A DNA stretch of 64,000 bases from Phytopseudomonas punonensis (GCF_900142655.1 NZ_FRBQ01000004.1:186001-250000); one strand, 5' to 3'; positions 1-10,667 are shown, counted from the stretch's first letter. The notes: generated by a model not told the origin, from the letters alone. Translations and numbers: made by a program.

Positions 1-29
1 CGCCGTTCTCTGTGCGGCACTCACTCCGC

Positions 30-887
30 CTAGAGGACTACGGTGCGATTGGCGTTGAGAAACACCCGGCGTTCGAGGAAATAGCCGACTGCGCGGGCCA
101 GGGTCAGGCATTCGATATCGCGGCCTTTTGCCACCAGATCCTCGGGGTAGTGCGCATGATCGACGCTTTCCACGCCCTGGGTGATGATCGGGCCTTCATC
201 CAGGTCGTTGTTGATGAAGTGGGCGGTGGCACCGACCAGCTTCACACCCTTCTGGTACGCCTGGTGATAGGGCTTGGCGCCCTTAAAGCCGGGCAGCAGC
301 GAGTGGTGGATGTTGATCGCGCGGCCATCGAGCTTGCGGCACAGGTCGGCGGACAGCACCTGCATGTAGCGGGCGAGCACCACCAGCTCGGCGCCGGTGT
401 CCTCAACCACCTGAATCACCCGGCGTTCCTGGGTGGGCTTGTCGTTGGGGTCGAGGGGAAAGTGGTGGTACGGGATGCCGTGCCAGTCGGCGAGCGGCTT
501 GAGATCCGGGTGGTTGGAGACGATGGCGGTGATATCCATCGGCAACTGGCCGGTGCGCTGGCGGTAGAGCAGATCGTTAAGGCAGTGGTCGGCCTTGGAG
601 ACCATGATCACCACCTTGGCGCGATAGCCGGGCGGCGTCAGCTCGGTGCGCATCTCGAATGGCGCGGTACGTTCGTTCAGGCCGGCGAGGAAAGTCGTCT
701 CGTCGAAATCGGCCTGGGTGCGGAATTCGACGCGGATAAAGAAGCGATTGGCCAGGCGATCATCGAAGCTGTGGTGCTCGGTGACGTAGCAGCCCTGCTC
801 GAACAGGTAGCGGGTCACCACGTCCACGGTGCCCAACAGGCTCGGGCAGTGGGCGGTGAGAATCCAGGTGTCGGGGGTGCGGCTCAT
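30..887 (-). CDS. purU: Formyltetrahydrofolate deformylase
   Basis: 285 aa, the usual length for PurU, which hydrolyses 10-formyl-tetrahydrofolate to formate and tetrahydrofolate in the cytosol. An N-terminal ACT-like domain (about residues 8-85, beginning DTWILTAHCPSLLGTV) precedes a formyltransferase-type catalytic domain (about 90-280). The latter shows the family segments INIHHSLLPGFKGAKPYHQAY and GATAHFINNDLDEGPII; the Asn-His-Ser and the later Asp match the catalytic region of this fold. It is the last gene in the minus-strand run after soxG, with 251 bp between that holds an inverted repeat, so it may have its own promoter. Its job here is probably to recycle folate-bound one-carbon units released by sarcosine oxidation. 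The start ATG at 887 is preceded by AAGGAATCG. Confidence 0.95.
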   Translation of the reverse strand: MSRTPDTWILTAHCPSLLGTVDVVTRYLFEQGCYVTEHHSFDDRLANRFFIRVEFRTQADFDETTFLAGLNERTAPFEMRTELTPPGYRAKVVIMVSKADHCLNDLLYRQRTGQLPMDITAIVSNHPDLKPLADWHGIPYHHFPLDPNDKPTQERRVIQVVEDTGAELVVLARYMQVLSADLCRKLDGRAINIHHSLLPGFKGAKPYHQAYQKGVKLVGATAHFINNDLDEGPIITQGVESVDHAHYPEDLVAKGRDIECLTLARAVGYFLERRVFLNANRTVVL

Positions 888-993
888 GAAAGCGATTCCT
901 TATGCAGATCGCTCCCATGCGCCGACCGGCAGTGCACGACGGGGAGCATCATTGGCTGCGTCCATACGCAGCCTTGGGGAGTGGTGAAGCTAA

Positions 994-1103
994 AGCAGCC
1001 CGTAGGGTGGACAACGCTCTTTTTGTCCACCATTGCGATAGTAGTACGGTGGACGGATGAAGCGTCAGCTACGCGCCCCGGTCCACCCTACGCAGGGCTG
1101 CTC
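994..1103. repeat. Intergenic inverted repeat (GTAGGGTGGAC family)
   Basis: Outer arms AGCAGCCC-GTAGGGTGGAC (left) and GTCCACCCTACGCAGGGCTGC (right, written here in two parts because of a 3-bp insertion) are inverted copies. An inner hairpin GGTGGACA/TGTCCACC lies at about 1016-1041. It resembles the palindromic elements scattered between Pseudomonas genes and sits between soxG and purU. Confidence 0.7.
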
Positions 1104-1138
1104 CCACCGTACAATTGCCACTCACCGGAGCGGGCGCT

Positions 1139-1768
1139 TCAGGCCTCCACGGCCAGCCCGTATTCCGCGCTGGCATCCTGCAGCCACAGCCAGAAGTAGT
1201 CGGAGAAGCTGCGGCGGATCAGCAGTTCCCAGGTGTCCTCGCCGGTGTGGCGAATCACCAGCTGGGACTTGGCGAACACCGTGCCGACCGCCTTGCCGAC
1301 CGGGAAGTTCTTCGGGTGCACGTCATAACTGCTGGACTTCATCAGCAGCTCGCGCACCTTCGGCCCGCGCAGTTCCAGCAGGGTCTGCCCGCCGCTGACG
1401 TTGACCACCGAAATATGCTGGCCGTCCAGGGCTTCGCGCAGCTTGCCCTCGACCTCGAACTCGCTGCCGCCGGGGACGATCAGCAGCCATTCGTCCGGGC
1501 CCAGCCACTGCAGCGAGGTATCGCCGTTGGCCACCAGGGTCAACGCGCCCGGCAGCTCAAGGCCGAGGGCCTTGTGCACGCCACCGGCGAAGTTGGCATC
1601 GGCGGCGTCGCCACGCAGGACCAGATGGCCCAGCAGGCTCTTCTCGCGCAGCGTGACGCCGACGCCCTGGCGGCCCTTGCCGGCCAATTCGTGCAAACCG
1701 GCATGGTGCAGGGACGACTGCCCGGCGATGTCGGCTGGGCGTTGCTGATAAACATTAGCGTTAGACAT
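1139..1768 (-). CDS. soxG: Sarcosine oxidase gamma subunit
   Basis: 209 aa. Gamma subunit of heterotetrameric sarcosine oxidase, which oxidises sarcosine to glycine and passes the methyl group to tetrahydrofolate as 5,10-methylene-THF. The protein shows the GcvT-like small-subunit pattern, with PDEWLLIVPGG, VNVSGGQTLLELRGPKVRELL and a C-terminal SFSDYFWLWLQDASAEYGL. I chose the ATG at 1768 (MSNANVYQ) because AAAGGGGATCGCCAGA lies just upstream. An in-frame start at 1792 would extend further into soxA. The chosen start still overlaps the soxA stop by 8 bp, which suggests translational coupling. Last of the soxBDAG genes. Confidence 0.93.
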   Translation of the reverse strand: MSNANVYQQRPADIAGQSSLHHAGLHELAGKGRQGVGVTLREKSLLGHLVLRGDAADANFAGGVHKALGLELPGALTLVANGDTSLQWLGPDEWLLIVPGGSEFEVEGKLREALDGQHISVVNVSGGQTLLELRGPKVRELLMKSSSYDVHPKNFPVGKAVGTVFAKSQLVIRHTGEDTWELLIRRSFSDYFWLWLQDASAEYGLAVEA

Positions 1769-4700
1769 TCTGGCGATCCCCTTTCGGGTCATAGAACACG
1801 GAGCTGACGATTTCGGCTTCGATCACGCTGCCATCGACCAGCGGCGCGAACACGCGCTCGCCGATGCGCTTGAGGCCGCCCCTGACCAGGGCCATGGCGA
1901 AGGAATGGCCCATCGCGGCGCTCATGTAGCTAGAGGTGACGTGGCCAACCATGGTCATCGGAATCGGCTGCTTGGCATCGAAGACCAGTTGCGCACCTTC
2001 CAGCAGCACCTTGTTCGGGTCCAGCGGCTTGAGGCCGACCAGTTGCTTGCGGTTTTCCTTGAGACAGTCTTCACGGTTCATGCCGCGCCAGCCGATCCAG
2101 GAGAACGGCTTGGTACGACCGACGCACCAGCCCATGTTCAGATCGTCCGGGGTGACCGAGCCGTCGGTGTCCTGGCCAACGATGATGAAACCCTTCTCGG
2201 CACGCAGCACGTGCATGGTCTCGGTGCCGTATGGGGTCAGGCCATGCTTCTGGCCGGCGGCGATGATCTTCTCCCACACGCCCAGGGCATAGTTGGCCTG
2301 CACGTTGACTTCGTAGCTCAGCTCGCCGGTGAAGGAGATGCGGAACACCCGCGCCGGAACGCCGCCGACGTTGCCTTCCTTCCAGGTCATAAACGGGAAG
2401 GCGTCTTTATCGAGATCAATATCCGTCACTTCCGTCAGCAGCTTGCGGCTGTTGGGGCCGGACAGGGTCATGGTCGCCCAGTGGTCGGTGACCGAGGTGA
2501 AGTACACCTTCAGCTCCGGCCATTCGGTCTGGTGGTAGATTTCCAGCCACTCCATCACGCGGGCGGCGCCGCCAGTAGTGGTGGTCATGAGGAAATGGTT
2601 GTCAGCCAGGCAGGCGGTCACACCGTCGTCGAAGACCATGCCGTCTTCCTTGCACATCAGGCCGTAGCGGGCCTTGCCCACGTCCAGCTTGGTCCAGGCG
2701 TTGGTGTACACGCGGTTGAGGAACTCGCGGGCATCCGGGCCCTGAATATCGATCTTGCCCAGGGTCGAGGCGTCCAGGATGCCCACTGCGTTACGCACGG
2801 CCAGGCATTCGCGAGCCACGGCAGCGTGCAGGTCTTCACCTTTTTTCGGGAAGTACCACGGCCGCTTCCACTGGCCGACGTCCTCGAACTCGGCGCCATT
2901 TTTCAGGTGCCACTTCTGCAGGGCGGTGTAGCGCTTGGGCTCGAACAGATCGCCACAATGACGGCCGGCGATGGCGCCGAAGGTCACCGGGGTGTAGTTC
3001 GGGCGGAACATTGTGGTGCCCATCTCACTGATGCTGATGCCCAGCGAGCGGGCGGCGATGGCCAGGCCGTTGATGTTGCCCAGCTTGCCCTGGTCGGTGC
3101 CGAAGCCAAGCGCGGTGTAGCGTTTGACGTGCTCGACCGACTCGAAGCCCTCACGGGTGGCCAGCTCGATACCGGCAGCGGTGACGTCGTTCTGCTGATC
3201 GACGAACTGCTTCGGCGCACGCGCGGTGCTCTTGTCGTGGGGCACCTGGAACAGTGCAATCGACGCTTCCTCGATGCGCTTCTCGGCCTTCGGCAGGGTG
3301 CCGGTCACCGGCTGGAAGCCCACTTCGGCAGCGGCCTTGGCACCGGCCTCGAAGCCATCGGCGAGGCTGTCGCCCATGCCGAACACGCCATTCACGGCAC
3401 CGGCGCAGTGACGCTTCTGGAAGCCTTCACCCGGCACGAAGGCGAGGATATCTTCACGCCATACCGGACGACCACCGAGGTGCGAGGCCAGGTGCACCAC
3501 CGGGCTGTAGCCACCGGAGCTGACGATCAGGTCGCAGTCGAGGGTTTCGCCCGGGCTGGTGACCTTGTGCCTGGCGGCATCGATGGCGCAGATGCGTGCA
3601 CCGGTGACGCGCTTGCTGCCGCGCGCTTCGACCACCGCGCTGCCGGTGAGCACACGCACGCCACGCCGGCGCGCTTCTTCGACCCAGCTGCCGCGCGGGT
3701 TGCTACGGGCGTCGGCCACGGCCACCACCTGGCGACCGGCGTCGAGCCAGTCGAGCACCACGCGGTAGGCGTAATCGTTGTTGGTCGACAGCACCAGTTT
3801 CTGACCGGGCGCCACGCCATAACGGCGCACGTAGGTCGATACCGCATCGGCCAGCATGTTGCCCGGCATGTCGTTGTTGCCATACACCAGCGGACGCTCG
3901 TGGGCACCGGTAGCGAGTACCACACGACCGGCCCGCACACGGTGCATGCGCTGGCGCGGCTGGCCCATCGGCGCGACTTCGCCGAGGTGGTCGGTGAGGC
4001 GCTGGTGAATGGTCAGGAAGTTGTGGTCGTGGTAACCGTTGACCGTGGCGCGCGGCAGCAGGGTCACCTCCGGCATGCCTTCCAGCTCGGCGATGGCCTT
4101 GGCGGCCCAGTCGGCGGCCGGCATGTCGTCGAGCATCTCGCGGGTGGACAAGAGGCTGCCACCGAGCTCTTCCTGCTCGTCGGCAAGGATCACCCGGGCG
4201 CCGCTACGACCGGTAGCCAGGGCTGCGGCCAGACCGGCAGGGCCGGCGCCGACCACCAGCACATCGCAGTGCTGGTTCAGGTAGTCGTAGATATCCGGGT
4301 CGTTTTCCTTGGGCGCGCGACCGAGACCTGCCGCCTTGCGGATGTATTTCTCGTAGGTCAGCCACAGGTTCTGCGGGTACATGAAGGTCTTGTAGTAGAA
4401 CCCGGGCGGCATCATGCCGCCGCCGACCTTGCCGAGAATGCCCATCAGGTCGGTGTTGACGCTCGGCCAGCCGTTGGTGCTGGTGGCCGTCAGGTTCGCG
4501 TACAGCGCCTGCTGGGTGGCACGCACGTTGGGGATCTGCGCCGCCTCGGTGCCGCCGATCTGCAACACGGCATTGGGCTCTTCGGCGCCGGCAGCGACGA
4601 TGCCGCGCGGGCGCGAGTACTTGAAGCTGCGGCCGATCACGTCGACGCCGTTGGCCAGCAGCGCGGCGGCCAGGGTGTCGCCGGCATAACCCTGGTAGGT

Positions 4701-4778
4701 CTGGCCGTTGAAATGGAAGGTCAGCGGCTGGCTGCGGTCGATGCGGCCACCCTGGGAAAGACGATTGACCTGGCTCAT
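1761..4778 (-). CDS. soxA: Sarcosine oxidase alpha subunit
   Basis: 1005 aa, full length for the alpha subunit. Order of parts: N-terminal 2Fe-2S-like fold typical of the family (about 15-100, FHFNGQTYQGYAGDTLAAALLANG); a dinucleotide-binding domain with VLVVGAGPAGLAAALATGRSG at about 174-194; a central region with CDLIVSSGGYSPVVHLASHLGG; and a C-terminal aminomethyltransferase (GcvT-like) half from about 600, including RHCGDLFEPKRYTALQKWHLKNGA and TLSGPNSRKLL. The C-terminal half carries the folate site. The ATG at 4778 overlaps the soxD stop (ATGA at 4775-4778), so the two are probably translationally coupled. Substrate is sarcosine produced by DgcAB from dimethylglycine. Confidence 0.96.
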   Translation of the reverse strand: MSQVNRLSQGGRIDRSQPLTFHFNGQTYQGYAGDTLAAALLANGVDVIGRSFKYSRPRGIVAAGAEEPNAVLQIGGTEAAQIPNVRATQQALYANLTATSTNGWPSVNTDLMGILGKVGGGMMPPGFYYKTFMYPQNLWLTYEKYIRKAAGLGRAPKENDPDIYDYLNQHCDVLVVGAGPAGLAAALATGRSGARVILADEQEELGGSLLSTREMLDDMPAADWAAKAIAELEGMPEVTLLPRATVNGYHDHNFLTIHQRLTDHLGEVAPMGQPRQRMHRVRAGRVVLATGAHERPLVYGNNDMPGNMLADAVSTYVRRYGVAPGQKLVLSTNNDYAYRVVLDWLDAGRQVVAVADARSNPRGSWVEEARRRGVRVLTGSAVVEARGSKRVTGARICAIDAARHKVTSPGETLDCDLIVSSGGYSPVVHLASHLGGRPVWREDILAFVPGEGFQKRHCAGAVNGVFGMGDSLADGFEAGAKAAAEVGFQPVTGTLPKAEKRIEEASIALFQVPHDKSTARAPKQFVDQQNDVTAAGIELATREGFESVEHVKRYTALGFGTDQGKLGNINGLAIAARSLGISISEMGTTMFRPNYTPVTFGAIAGRHCGDLFEPKRYTALQKWHLKNGAEFEDVGQWKRPWYFPKKGEDLHAAVARECLAVRNAVGILDASTLGKIDIQGPDAREFLNRVYTNAWTKLDVGKARYGLMCKEDGMVFDDGVTACLADNHFLMTTTTGGAARVMEWLEIYHQTEWPELKVYFTSVTDHWATMTLSGPNSRKLLTEVTDIDLDKDAFPFMTWKEGNVGGVPARVFRISFTGELSYEVNVQANYALGVWEKIIAAGQKHGLTPYGTETMHVLRAEKGFIIVGQDTDGSVTPDDLNMGWCVGRTKPFSWIGWRGMNREDCLKENRKQLVGLKPLDPNKVLLEGAQLVFDAKQPIPMTMVGHVTSSYMSAAMGHSFAMALVRGGLKRIGERVFAPLVDGSVIEAEIVSSVFYDPKGDRQNV

Positions 4779-5101
4779 GCCGTTACTCCTTGGTCAGCGG
4801 CCTTTTGTGCGGCGACGCTGGCCTCTGTCACGCTGGGGCGCTCGCCGATCTTGTAGGTTTCGAGAATCTCGTAACTCACCGTGTGACGGGTGACGTTGAA
4901 GTACTGACGGCAGCCCGCCGCGTGGATCCACAGCTCGTGGTGAATGCCGCGCGGGTTGTCGCGGAAGAACAGGTACTCGCCCCACTCCGCATCGGTGCAG
5001 GCGCTGGGGTCCAGCGGGCGGGGAATGTGCGCCTGGCCGCCGGCGTGGAATTCTTCTTCGGAACGCAGTTCGCCACAGTGAGGGCAGAAGATGTGCAACA
5101 T
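4775..5101 (-). CDS. soxD: Sarcosine oxidase delta subunit
   Basis: 108 aa, full length. Small zinc-binding subunit of heterotetrameric sarcosine oxidase. The N-terminus MLHIFCPHCGELRSEEEF gives two cysteine ligands (C6, C9), and HHELWIHAAGCRQYFNV supplies the downstream His and Cys expected of the family. SoxD does no catalysis itself but is needed for the stable complex. Lies between soxB and soxA, overlapping soxA by 4 bp. The 55 bp separating it from soxB holds a perfect hairpin. Confidence 0.95.
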   Translation of the reverse strand: MLHIFCPHCGELRSEEEFHAGGQAHIPRPLDPSACTDAEWGEYLFFRDNPRGIHHELWIHAAGCRQYFNVTRHTVSYEILETYKIGERPSVTEASVAAQKAADQGVTA

Positions 5102-5127
5102 GTTCGGTACCTCCAGAAAACCATCGT

Positions 5128-5148
5128 CCCTCTCTCAGTGAGAGAGGG
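5128..5148. other. Perfect hairpin inside the sox operon
   Basis: CCCTCTCTCA-G-TGAGAGAGGG lies between the soxB stop and the soxD start. It is palindromic over the full 21 bp, with no T-run following, so it looks more like an mRNA processing or stabilising structure than a strong terminator. Confidence 0.5.
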
Positions 5149-5156
5149 CGCCAAAA

Positions 5157-6407
5157 TCAGTGCGCCACACCGGCCGCGCCGTGCTCGTCGATCAGCGCAC
5201 CGTTGTGGAAGCGCTCGATGGAGAAGGCCTTGGCCAGCGGGTGCATCTCGCCCTTGGCCAGGCTGGCCGCGAACACGTTGCCCGAGCCCGGGGTAGCCTT
5301 GAAGCCACCGGTACCCCAGCCGCAGTTGAAGAACAGGTTCTTCACCGGCGTCTTGGCGATGATCGGGCAGGCGTCCGGCGTGGTGTCGACGATGCCGCCC
5401 CACTGGCGGTTCATGCGCACCCGCGAGAGCACCGGGAACATCTCGACGATGGCCTGCAGGGTGTGTTCGATGGTCGGGTAGGAACCGCGCTGGCCGTAGC
5501 CGTTATAGCCGTCGATGCCGGCGCCGATGACCAGATCGCCCTTGTCCGACTGGCTGATGTAGCCGTGTACGGCGTTGGACATGATCACCGTGTCGATGAT
5601 GGGTTTGATCGGCTCGGATACCAGCGCCTGCAGCGGGTGCGATTCCAGCGGCAGGCGGAAGCCGGCGAGCTTGGCCAGGTGACCGGAGTTACCGGCGGCG
5701 ACCACGCCGACGCGCTTGGCGCCGATGAAGCCCTTGCTGGTTTCCACACCGATCACCGCGCCGTCCTGCTTGCGGAAACCGATCACTTCGGTCTGCTGGA
5801 TCAGGTCGACGCCCAGGGCGTCGGCCGCGCGGGCGAAGCCCCAGGCCACGGCGTCGTGACGGGCCACGCCGCCACGGCGCTGCAGCGAGGCGCCGAGAAT
5901 CGGGTAACGGGTGTTCTTCGAGCAATCCAGGTACGGAATCATCTCTGCCACCTGCTTGGCATCCACCACTTCGCCGTCGATACCGTTGAGGCGGTTGGCG
6001 CTGACCCGGCGCTCGATGTCACGCATGTCCTGCAGGGTGTGGCCGAGATTGAACACGCCACGCTGGGAGAACATGACGTTGTAGTTGAGGTCCTGGGACA
6101 GGCCTTCCCACAGTTTCATCGCGTGCTCGTAGAGGTGCGCGGACTCGTCCCACAGGTAGTTGGAACGCACGATGGTGGTGTTACGTGCGGTGTTGCCGCC
6201 GCCCAACCAGCCCTTCTCGACCACGGCGACGTTCTTCACGCCGAACTCCTTGGCCAGGTAGTAGGCAGTGGCGAGGCCGTGGCCGCCACCACCGACGATG
6301 ATCACGTCATACACCGGTTTGGGAGTCGGGTTGCGCCACATGCGCTGCCAATTCTCATGGTGGCTGAAGGAATGCTTGAACAGGCCAAAGCCGGAATAGC
6401 GCTGCAT
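5157..6407 (-). CDS. soxB: Sarcosine oxidase beta subunit
   Basis: 416 aa. Catalytic flavin subunit of sarcosine oxidase (DAO-type FAD oxidoreductase fold). The dinucleotide-binding motif is VYDVIIVGGGGHGLATAYYL near residue 32, and a C-terminal FFNCGWGTGGFKATPGSG is the conserved FAD contact of the family. The start is set at the ATG at 6407 (MQRYSGFGLFKHSF), the usual N-terminus, with CAGGAG six bases upstream. An in-frame start at 6494 adds 29 residues that read through an intergenic repeat and is not credible. First of the soxBDAG genes; glyA ends up upstream across a 145-bp gap containing a repeat. Confidence 0.95.
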   Translation of the reverse strand: MQRYSGFGLFKHSFSHHENWQRMWRNPTPKPVYDVIIVGGGGHGLATAYYLAKEFGVKNVAVVEKGWLGGGNTARNTTIVRSNYLWDESAHLYEHAMKLWEGLSQDLNYNVMFSQRGVFNLGHTLQDMRDIERRVSANRLNGIDGEVVDAKQVAEMIPYLDCSKNTRYPILGASLQRRGGVARHDAVAWGFARAADALGVDLIQQTEVIGFRKQDGAVIGVETSKGFIGAKRVGVVAAGNSGHLAKLAGFRLPLESHPLQALVSEPIKPIIDTVIMSNAVHGYISQSDKGDLVIGAGIDGYNGYGQRGSYPTIEHTLQAIVEMFPVLSRVRMNRQWGGIVDTTPDACPIIAKTPVKNLFFNCGWGTGGFKATPGSGNVFAASLAKGEMHPLAKAFSIERFHNGALIDEHGAAGVAH

Positions 6408-6453
6408 GGGGGGACTCCTGAATTCTGCTTGCCTATAGGGGCGTTCCTGAACC

Positions 6454-6516
6454 GTAGGATGGGTCGGGCCACGTAGGTGAAACCCATCAATCACTGATGG
6501 GTTTTACCCATCCTAC
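6454..6516. repeat. Double-hairpin intergenic repeat (GTAGGATGGGT family)
   Basis: Outer arms GTAGGATGGGT (6454-6464) and ACCCATCCTAC (6506-6516). Inner hairpin AAACCCATCA/TGATGGGTTT (6480-6504). A second member with the same outer arm lies at 57461-57509. Lies between glyA and soxB and may separate their transcripts or stabilise an RNA end. Confidence 0.75.
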
Positions 6517-6552
6517 AGCGTCGAACCTGCGCCTCTATTTAACGACTGTGTC

Positions 6553-7806
<1,254 letters not shown>

Positions 7807-7967
7807 CACGTATCTCCCCGAAGCGCCTGAAGGCGCCGCATCTGGCCCGGTTGCTCGATATGAGTCTTGTTGCAGCGATGGTATGACTCGCCCTCGAGAA
7901 CCAGATGCCTATGCACGCCACGGGAGATTGTGTTTGCGACATGCGCAGGTGTCGCAATTGTGCATGC

Positions 7968-8699
7968 TCAGAGGCTGCGCAACGCCACCAGCAGCAGAAA
8001 GTGTGCGGGGTAAAACACATAAGCCCAGCGCCGCACCGGTGGCACCGCAAATGGCGGCTGTTGACGCAACAGCAGTAGGCCCAGCAACGGCGCAAAAAAG
8101 CACATGCTGAGCACGCTCCAGGCGAAGGGGTCGCCACGAGCGGCATCGGCGTAAAACGGCGCCCAGTAGTTGGCCGCCAGGCAGCAGACCATCGGCAGCA
8201 GCCAGAGCGCACGGGATCCTCGCAGCGCCAGCAGGAAGGCCGCTGGCAGCAGCGCACCAAAGGCGCCGAACATCAACCACTCATGAGCCAGCACGGCAAC
8301 GGCCAGCGCCCCCGCACCCAGCCAGCGCGCCTGGATGTCGCTGCGCTGCACCGCATTCGCGATCAGCAGCCCAAGCACCAGGGTGGGCATCACGTTGAGC
8401 GATTCGGCGTTCGACACCAGCAGCCGATAAGGCCACTCGGAAACCAGCGAGAACAGCAGCAGCCAGCCGAGGTAGCGCATCGACACGCCACTCGACGAGG
8501 TCGGCCGCGCGATATTAGCGGCAATAGCCAGGCAGAACAGCGGGAAGGCCAGGCGCCCTGGCACATAGAGAAAGTACAGCGACGGCCAGGCATGGCGCAG
8601 GTGATCAATCAGCATGGTCAGCAGCGCCAGCCATTTGATCAGATCGAGGGCCGCATCACGGTCAGGCAGGAGGTGTCGTGGAGATGGGAATGAGGGCAT
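7968..8699 (-). CDS. TraX-like integral membrane protein
   Basis: About 243 aa, with at least six hydrophobic segments. The N-terminal RDAALDLIKWLALLTMLIDHLRHAWP and PGRLAFPLFCLAIAANIAR match the TraX family, whose plasmid member acetylates F pilin. Chromosomal relatives are uncharacterised membrane proteins, so no substrate is claimed. The ATG at 8699 was preferred to a GTG at 8705; neither has a strong ribosome site. It runs in the same direction as glyA with a 160-bp gap. Not a standard member of the betaine cluster. Confidence 0.75.
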   Translation of the reverse strand: MPSFPSPRHLLPDRDAALDLIKWLALLTMLIDHLRHAWPSLYFLYVPGRLAFPLFCLAIAANIARPTSSSGVSMRYLGWLLLFSLVSEWPYRLLVSNAESLNVMPTLVLGLLIANAVQRSDIQARWLGAGALAVAVLAHEWLMFGAFGALLPAAFLLALRGSRALWLLPMVCCLAANYWAPFYADAARGDPFAWSVLSMCFFAPLLGLLLLRQQPPFAVPPVRRWAYVFYPAHFLLLVALRSL

Positions 8700-8776
8700 G
8701 CGCACATCACGCTGAGAAATTGAGTTTCACGGTAGAGACTGCCAGTGGCTCTGTGCAAACAAATCAGCGCAAATAA

Positions 8777-8812
8777 AAAGACGGCGCAAGGCTGAGCCCT
8801 GCGCCGTCTTTA
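8777..8812 (-). terminator. Rho-independent terminator of the 99-aa exported protein gene
   Basis: Reading on the minus strand, the stem AAAGACGGCGCAGGGCT/AGCCTTGCGCCGTCTTT is followed by TTTATTT. It begins 7 bp past the stop at 8819, so it should end that transcript. Confidence 0.85.
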
Positions 8813-8818
8813 GGAGGC

Positions 8819-9118
8819 TTACTGCAGTTTCGCGTTGCAGCTGCTCGAGGCCGTGACCAGGCGCTTCTGCAGGGCAGCATCGGGCGGAACCTGCTTGCTC
8901 ATCTCGGCCATTTCGGCCTCGCTGAACTCCTCGCTGACCTTGGTCGCGGCGCAGTCACAGAAAGCCGTGAGCTTTTCCTGCGAGTGGCCGGACTGAGCGC
9001 CCTTCACACATTCCTGAACAAAGGTCGACTTGGCTTCCGGCGACCACTGCTGGGCGGCAGCAGCCGGCAGGGCGAAGGCAAGCGGTGCGAAAAGTGCGAT
9101 CAGATGACGGTAGCTCAT
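8819..9118 (-). CDS. Small exported protein of unknown function
   Basis: 99 aa. The start is the ATG at 9118 (MSYRHLIALFAPLAFALPAAAAQQWSPE), with CAGGAG seven bases upstream; an in-frame start at 9238 would add 40 unlikely residues. A Sec signal peptide ends near AAA-QQ at about residues 21-22. The mature part is about 77 residues, charged and helical, with four cysteines (CVKGAQ, CDCAAT, SSCNAKL) that could form two disulfides in the periplasm. I do not recognise a named family. It stands alone between ltaA (divergent) and the TraX-like gene, with its own terminator. Confidence 0.8.
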   Translation of the reverse strand: MSYRHLIALFAPLAFALPAAAAQQWSPEAKSTFVQECVKGAQSGHSQEKLTAFCDCAATKVSEEFSEAEMAEMSKQVPPDAALQKRLVTASSSCNAKLQ

Positions 9119-9350
9119 GGTGGGCTCCTGTAGCTGGGGATCGGTGAGTCCATGGATGAACTCTCTGCTTTGTGAGCCCAGCGATGCCCGTGAGTTCAGA
9201 ATTAATGGGCCCGGCGTACGGCACTCACCGCCGGCCACAGGCGACTATCCGACAGAACAATATGTCGCCCCGGCGAGTTCTATGCGCTGGCGAGGCGGGA
9301 TACAGTACCGCCATACGCCCGCACGGGGCGACGCAGACAAGGACTTTTCA

Positions 9351-10391
9351 ATGCCCGACAATTCCCAGCAATTCGCCAGCGACAACTACTCGGGCATCTG
9401 CCCCGAAGCTTGGGAAGCCATGGCAGAGGCCAATCAGGGCCACCAGCGCGCCTATGGCGATGACGAATGGACGGCACGCGCCGCCGACCATTTCCGCAGC
9501 CTGTTCGAGACCGACTGCGACGTGTTCTTCGCGTTCAACGGCACCGCTGCCAACTCCCTGGCCCTGTCAGCGCTGTGCCAGAGCTACCACAGCGTGATCT
9601 GCTCGGAGACCGCCCACGTCGAGACCGACGAATGCGGCGCGCCGGAGTTCTTCTCCAACGGTTCCAAGCTGCTCACCGCGCGCACCGAACAGGGCAAGCT
9701 GACGCCTGCCTCGATTCGCGAGATCGCCCTCAAGCGCAAGGACATCCACTTCCCCAAGCCGCGCGTGGTCACCCTGACCCAGGCCACCGAAGTCGGCACC
9801 GTCTACCGTCCCGAAGAAATCCAAGCGATTAGCCAGACCTGTGAAGAACTCGGCCTCAATCTGCACATGGACGGCGCGCGCTTCTCCAACGCCTGCGCTT
9901 TTCTCGGCTGCACGCCGGCCGAGCTGACCTGGAAGGCTGGCGTCGATGTGCTGTGCTTTGGCGGCACCAAGAACGGCATGGCCGTCGGTGAGGCGATTCT
10001 GTTCTTCAACCGCGACCTGGCCGAAGACTTCGACTACCGCTGCAAACAGGCCGGCCAATTGGCCTCGAAGATGCGCTACCTGTCGGCGCCCTGGGTCGGC
10101 ATCCTGCAGGACGATGCCTGGCTGCGCTACGCCAACCACGCCAACGCCTGCGCACAACTGCTCGCCAAGCTGGTGGAAGACGTACCGGGTGTAAGCCTGA
10201 TGTTCCCGGTGGAGGCCAACGGCGTGTTCCTGCAGATGTCCGAACCGGCCATCGCCGCCCTGACCGCCCGCGGCTGGCGGTTCTACACCTTTATCGGTGC
10301 CGGTGGCGCACGTTTCATGTGCTCCTGGGACACCGACGAAGCCCGCGTTCGTCAGTTGGCTGCGGATATCCGCCAGGTAATGAACGCCTGA
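9351..10391 (+). CDS. ltaA: Low-specificity L-threonine aldolase
   Basis: 346 aa, full length. PLP-dependent aldolase that cleaves L-threonine and allo-threonine to glycine and acetaldehyde. It shows the beta-eliminating lyase fold: FAFNGTAANSLALSAL, ETAHVETDECGAPEFF, LNLHMDGARFSNA, and the PLP-lysine motif DVLCFGGTKNGMAVGEAILF (Lys in GGTKNG). The start is the ATG at 9351 (MPDNSQQFASDNYSG), preceded by AAGGACTTTTCA; the longer open frame upstream runs through the divergent promoter of the small exported protein. It feeds the same glycine pool as GlyA and the Sox enzyme. Its last 300 bp are duplicated as a broken copy at 12387-12689. Confidence 0.94.
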   Translation: MPDNSQQFASDNYSGICPEAWEAMAEANQGHQRAYGDDEWTARAADHFRSLFETDCDVFFAFNGTAANSLALSALCQSYHSVICSETAHVETDECGAPEFFSNGSKLLTARTEQGKLTPASIREIALKRKDIHFPKPRVVTLTQATEVGTVYRPEEIQAISQTCEELGLNLHMDGARFSNACAFLGCTPAELTWKAGVDVLCFGGTKNGMAVGEAILFFNRDLAEDFDYRCKQAGQLASKMRYLSAPWVGILQDDAWLRYANHANACAQLLAKLVEDVPGVSLMFPVEANGVFLQMSEPAIAALTARGWRFYTFIGAGGARFMCSWDTDEARVRQLAADIRQVMNA

Positions 10392-10667
10392 GTCCACTGC
10401 TCCGGTCAGCCACGGCAGTGGCGTACCGCGCCTTGCCACTCCAGGCAAGCGAAGCCCCCATAACACTGAACAGATAAATGGCCAGCAACTTAAAGCAGAA
10501 TGAGCACACGCCAGATTGCCCGTTGCCCCGCGACTTCGTTGAAAACCGACGCCCGTCATGGAATATGCACGGTAACTTGGGGCAGAATTCGCTACGTTTA
10601 AACACTAAATAAGCGGGCCCGCTGGAGCGGGCTAGGTCTGTCGGATCCCATTGCAGGAAGCAAATAC

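Noticed and set aside
1905..4856. Very long open frame opposite soxA (and similar ones opposite soxB, dgcA and giant copy 3).
   Set aside because: It lies fully antisense to a clearly identified gene. High GC content keeps the opposite frame open; the sequence is His/Ala/Gly-rich with no known domain.
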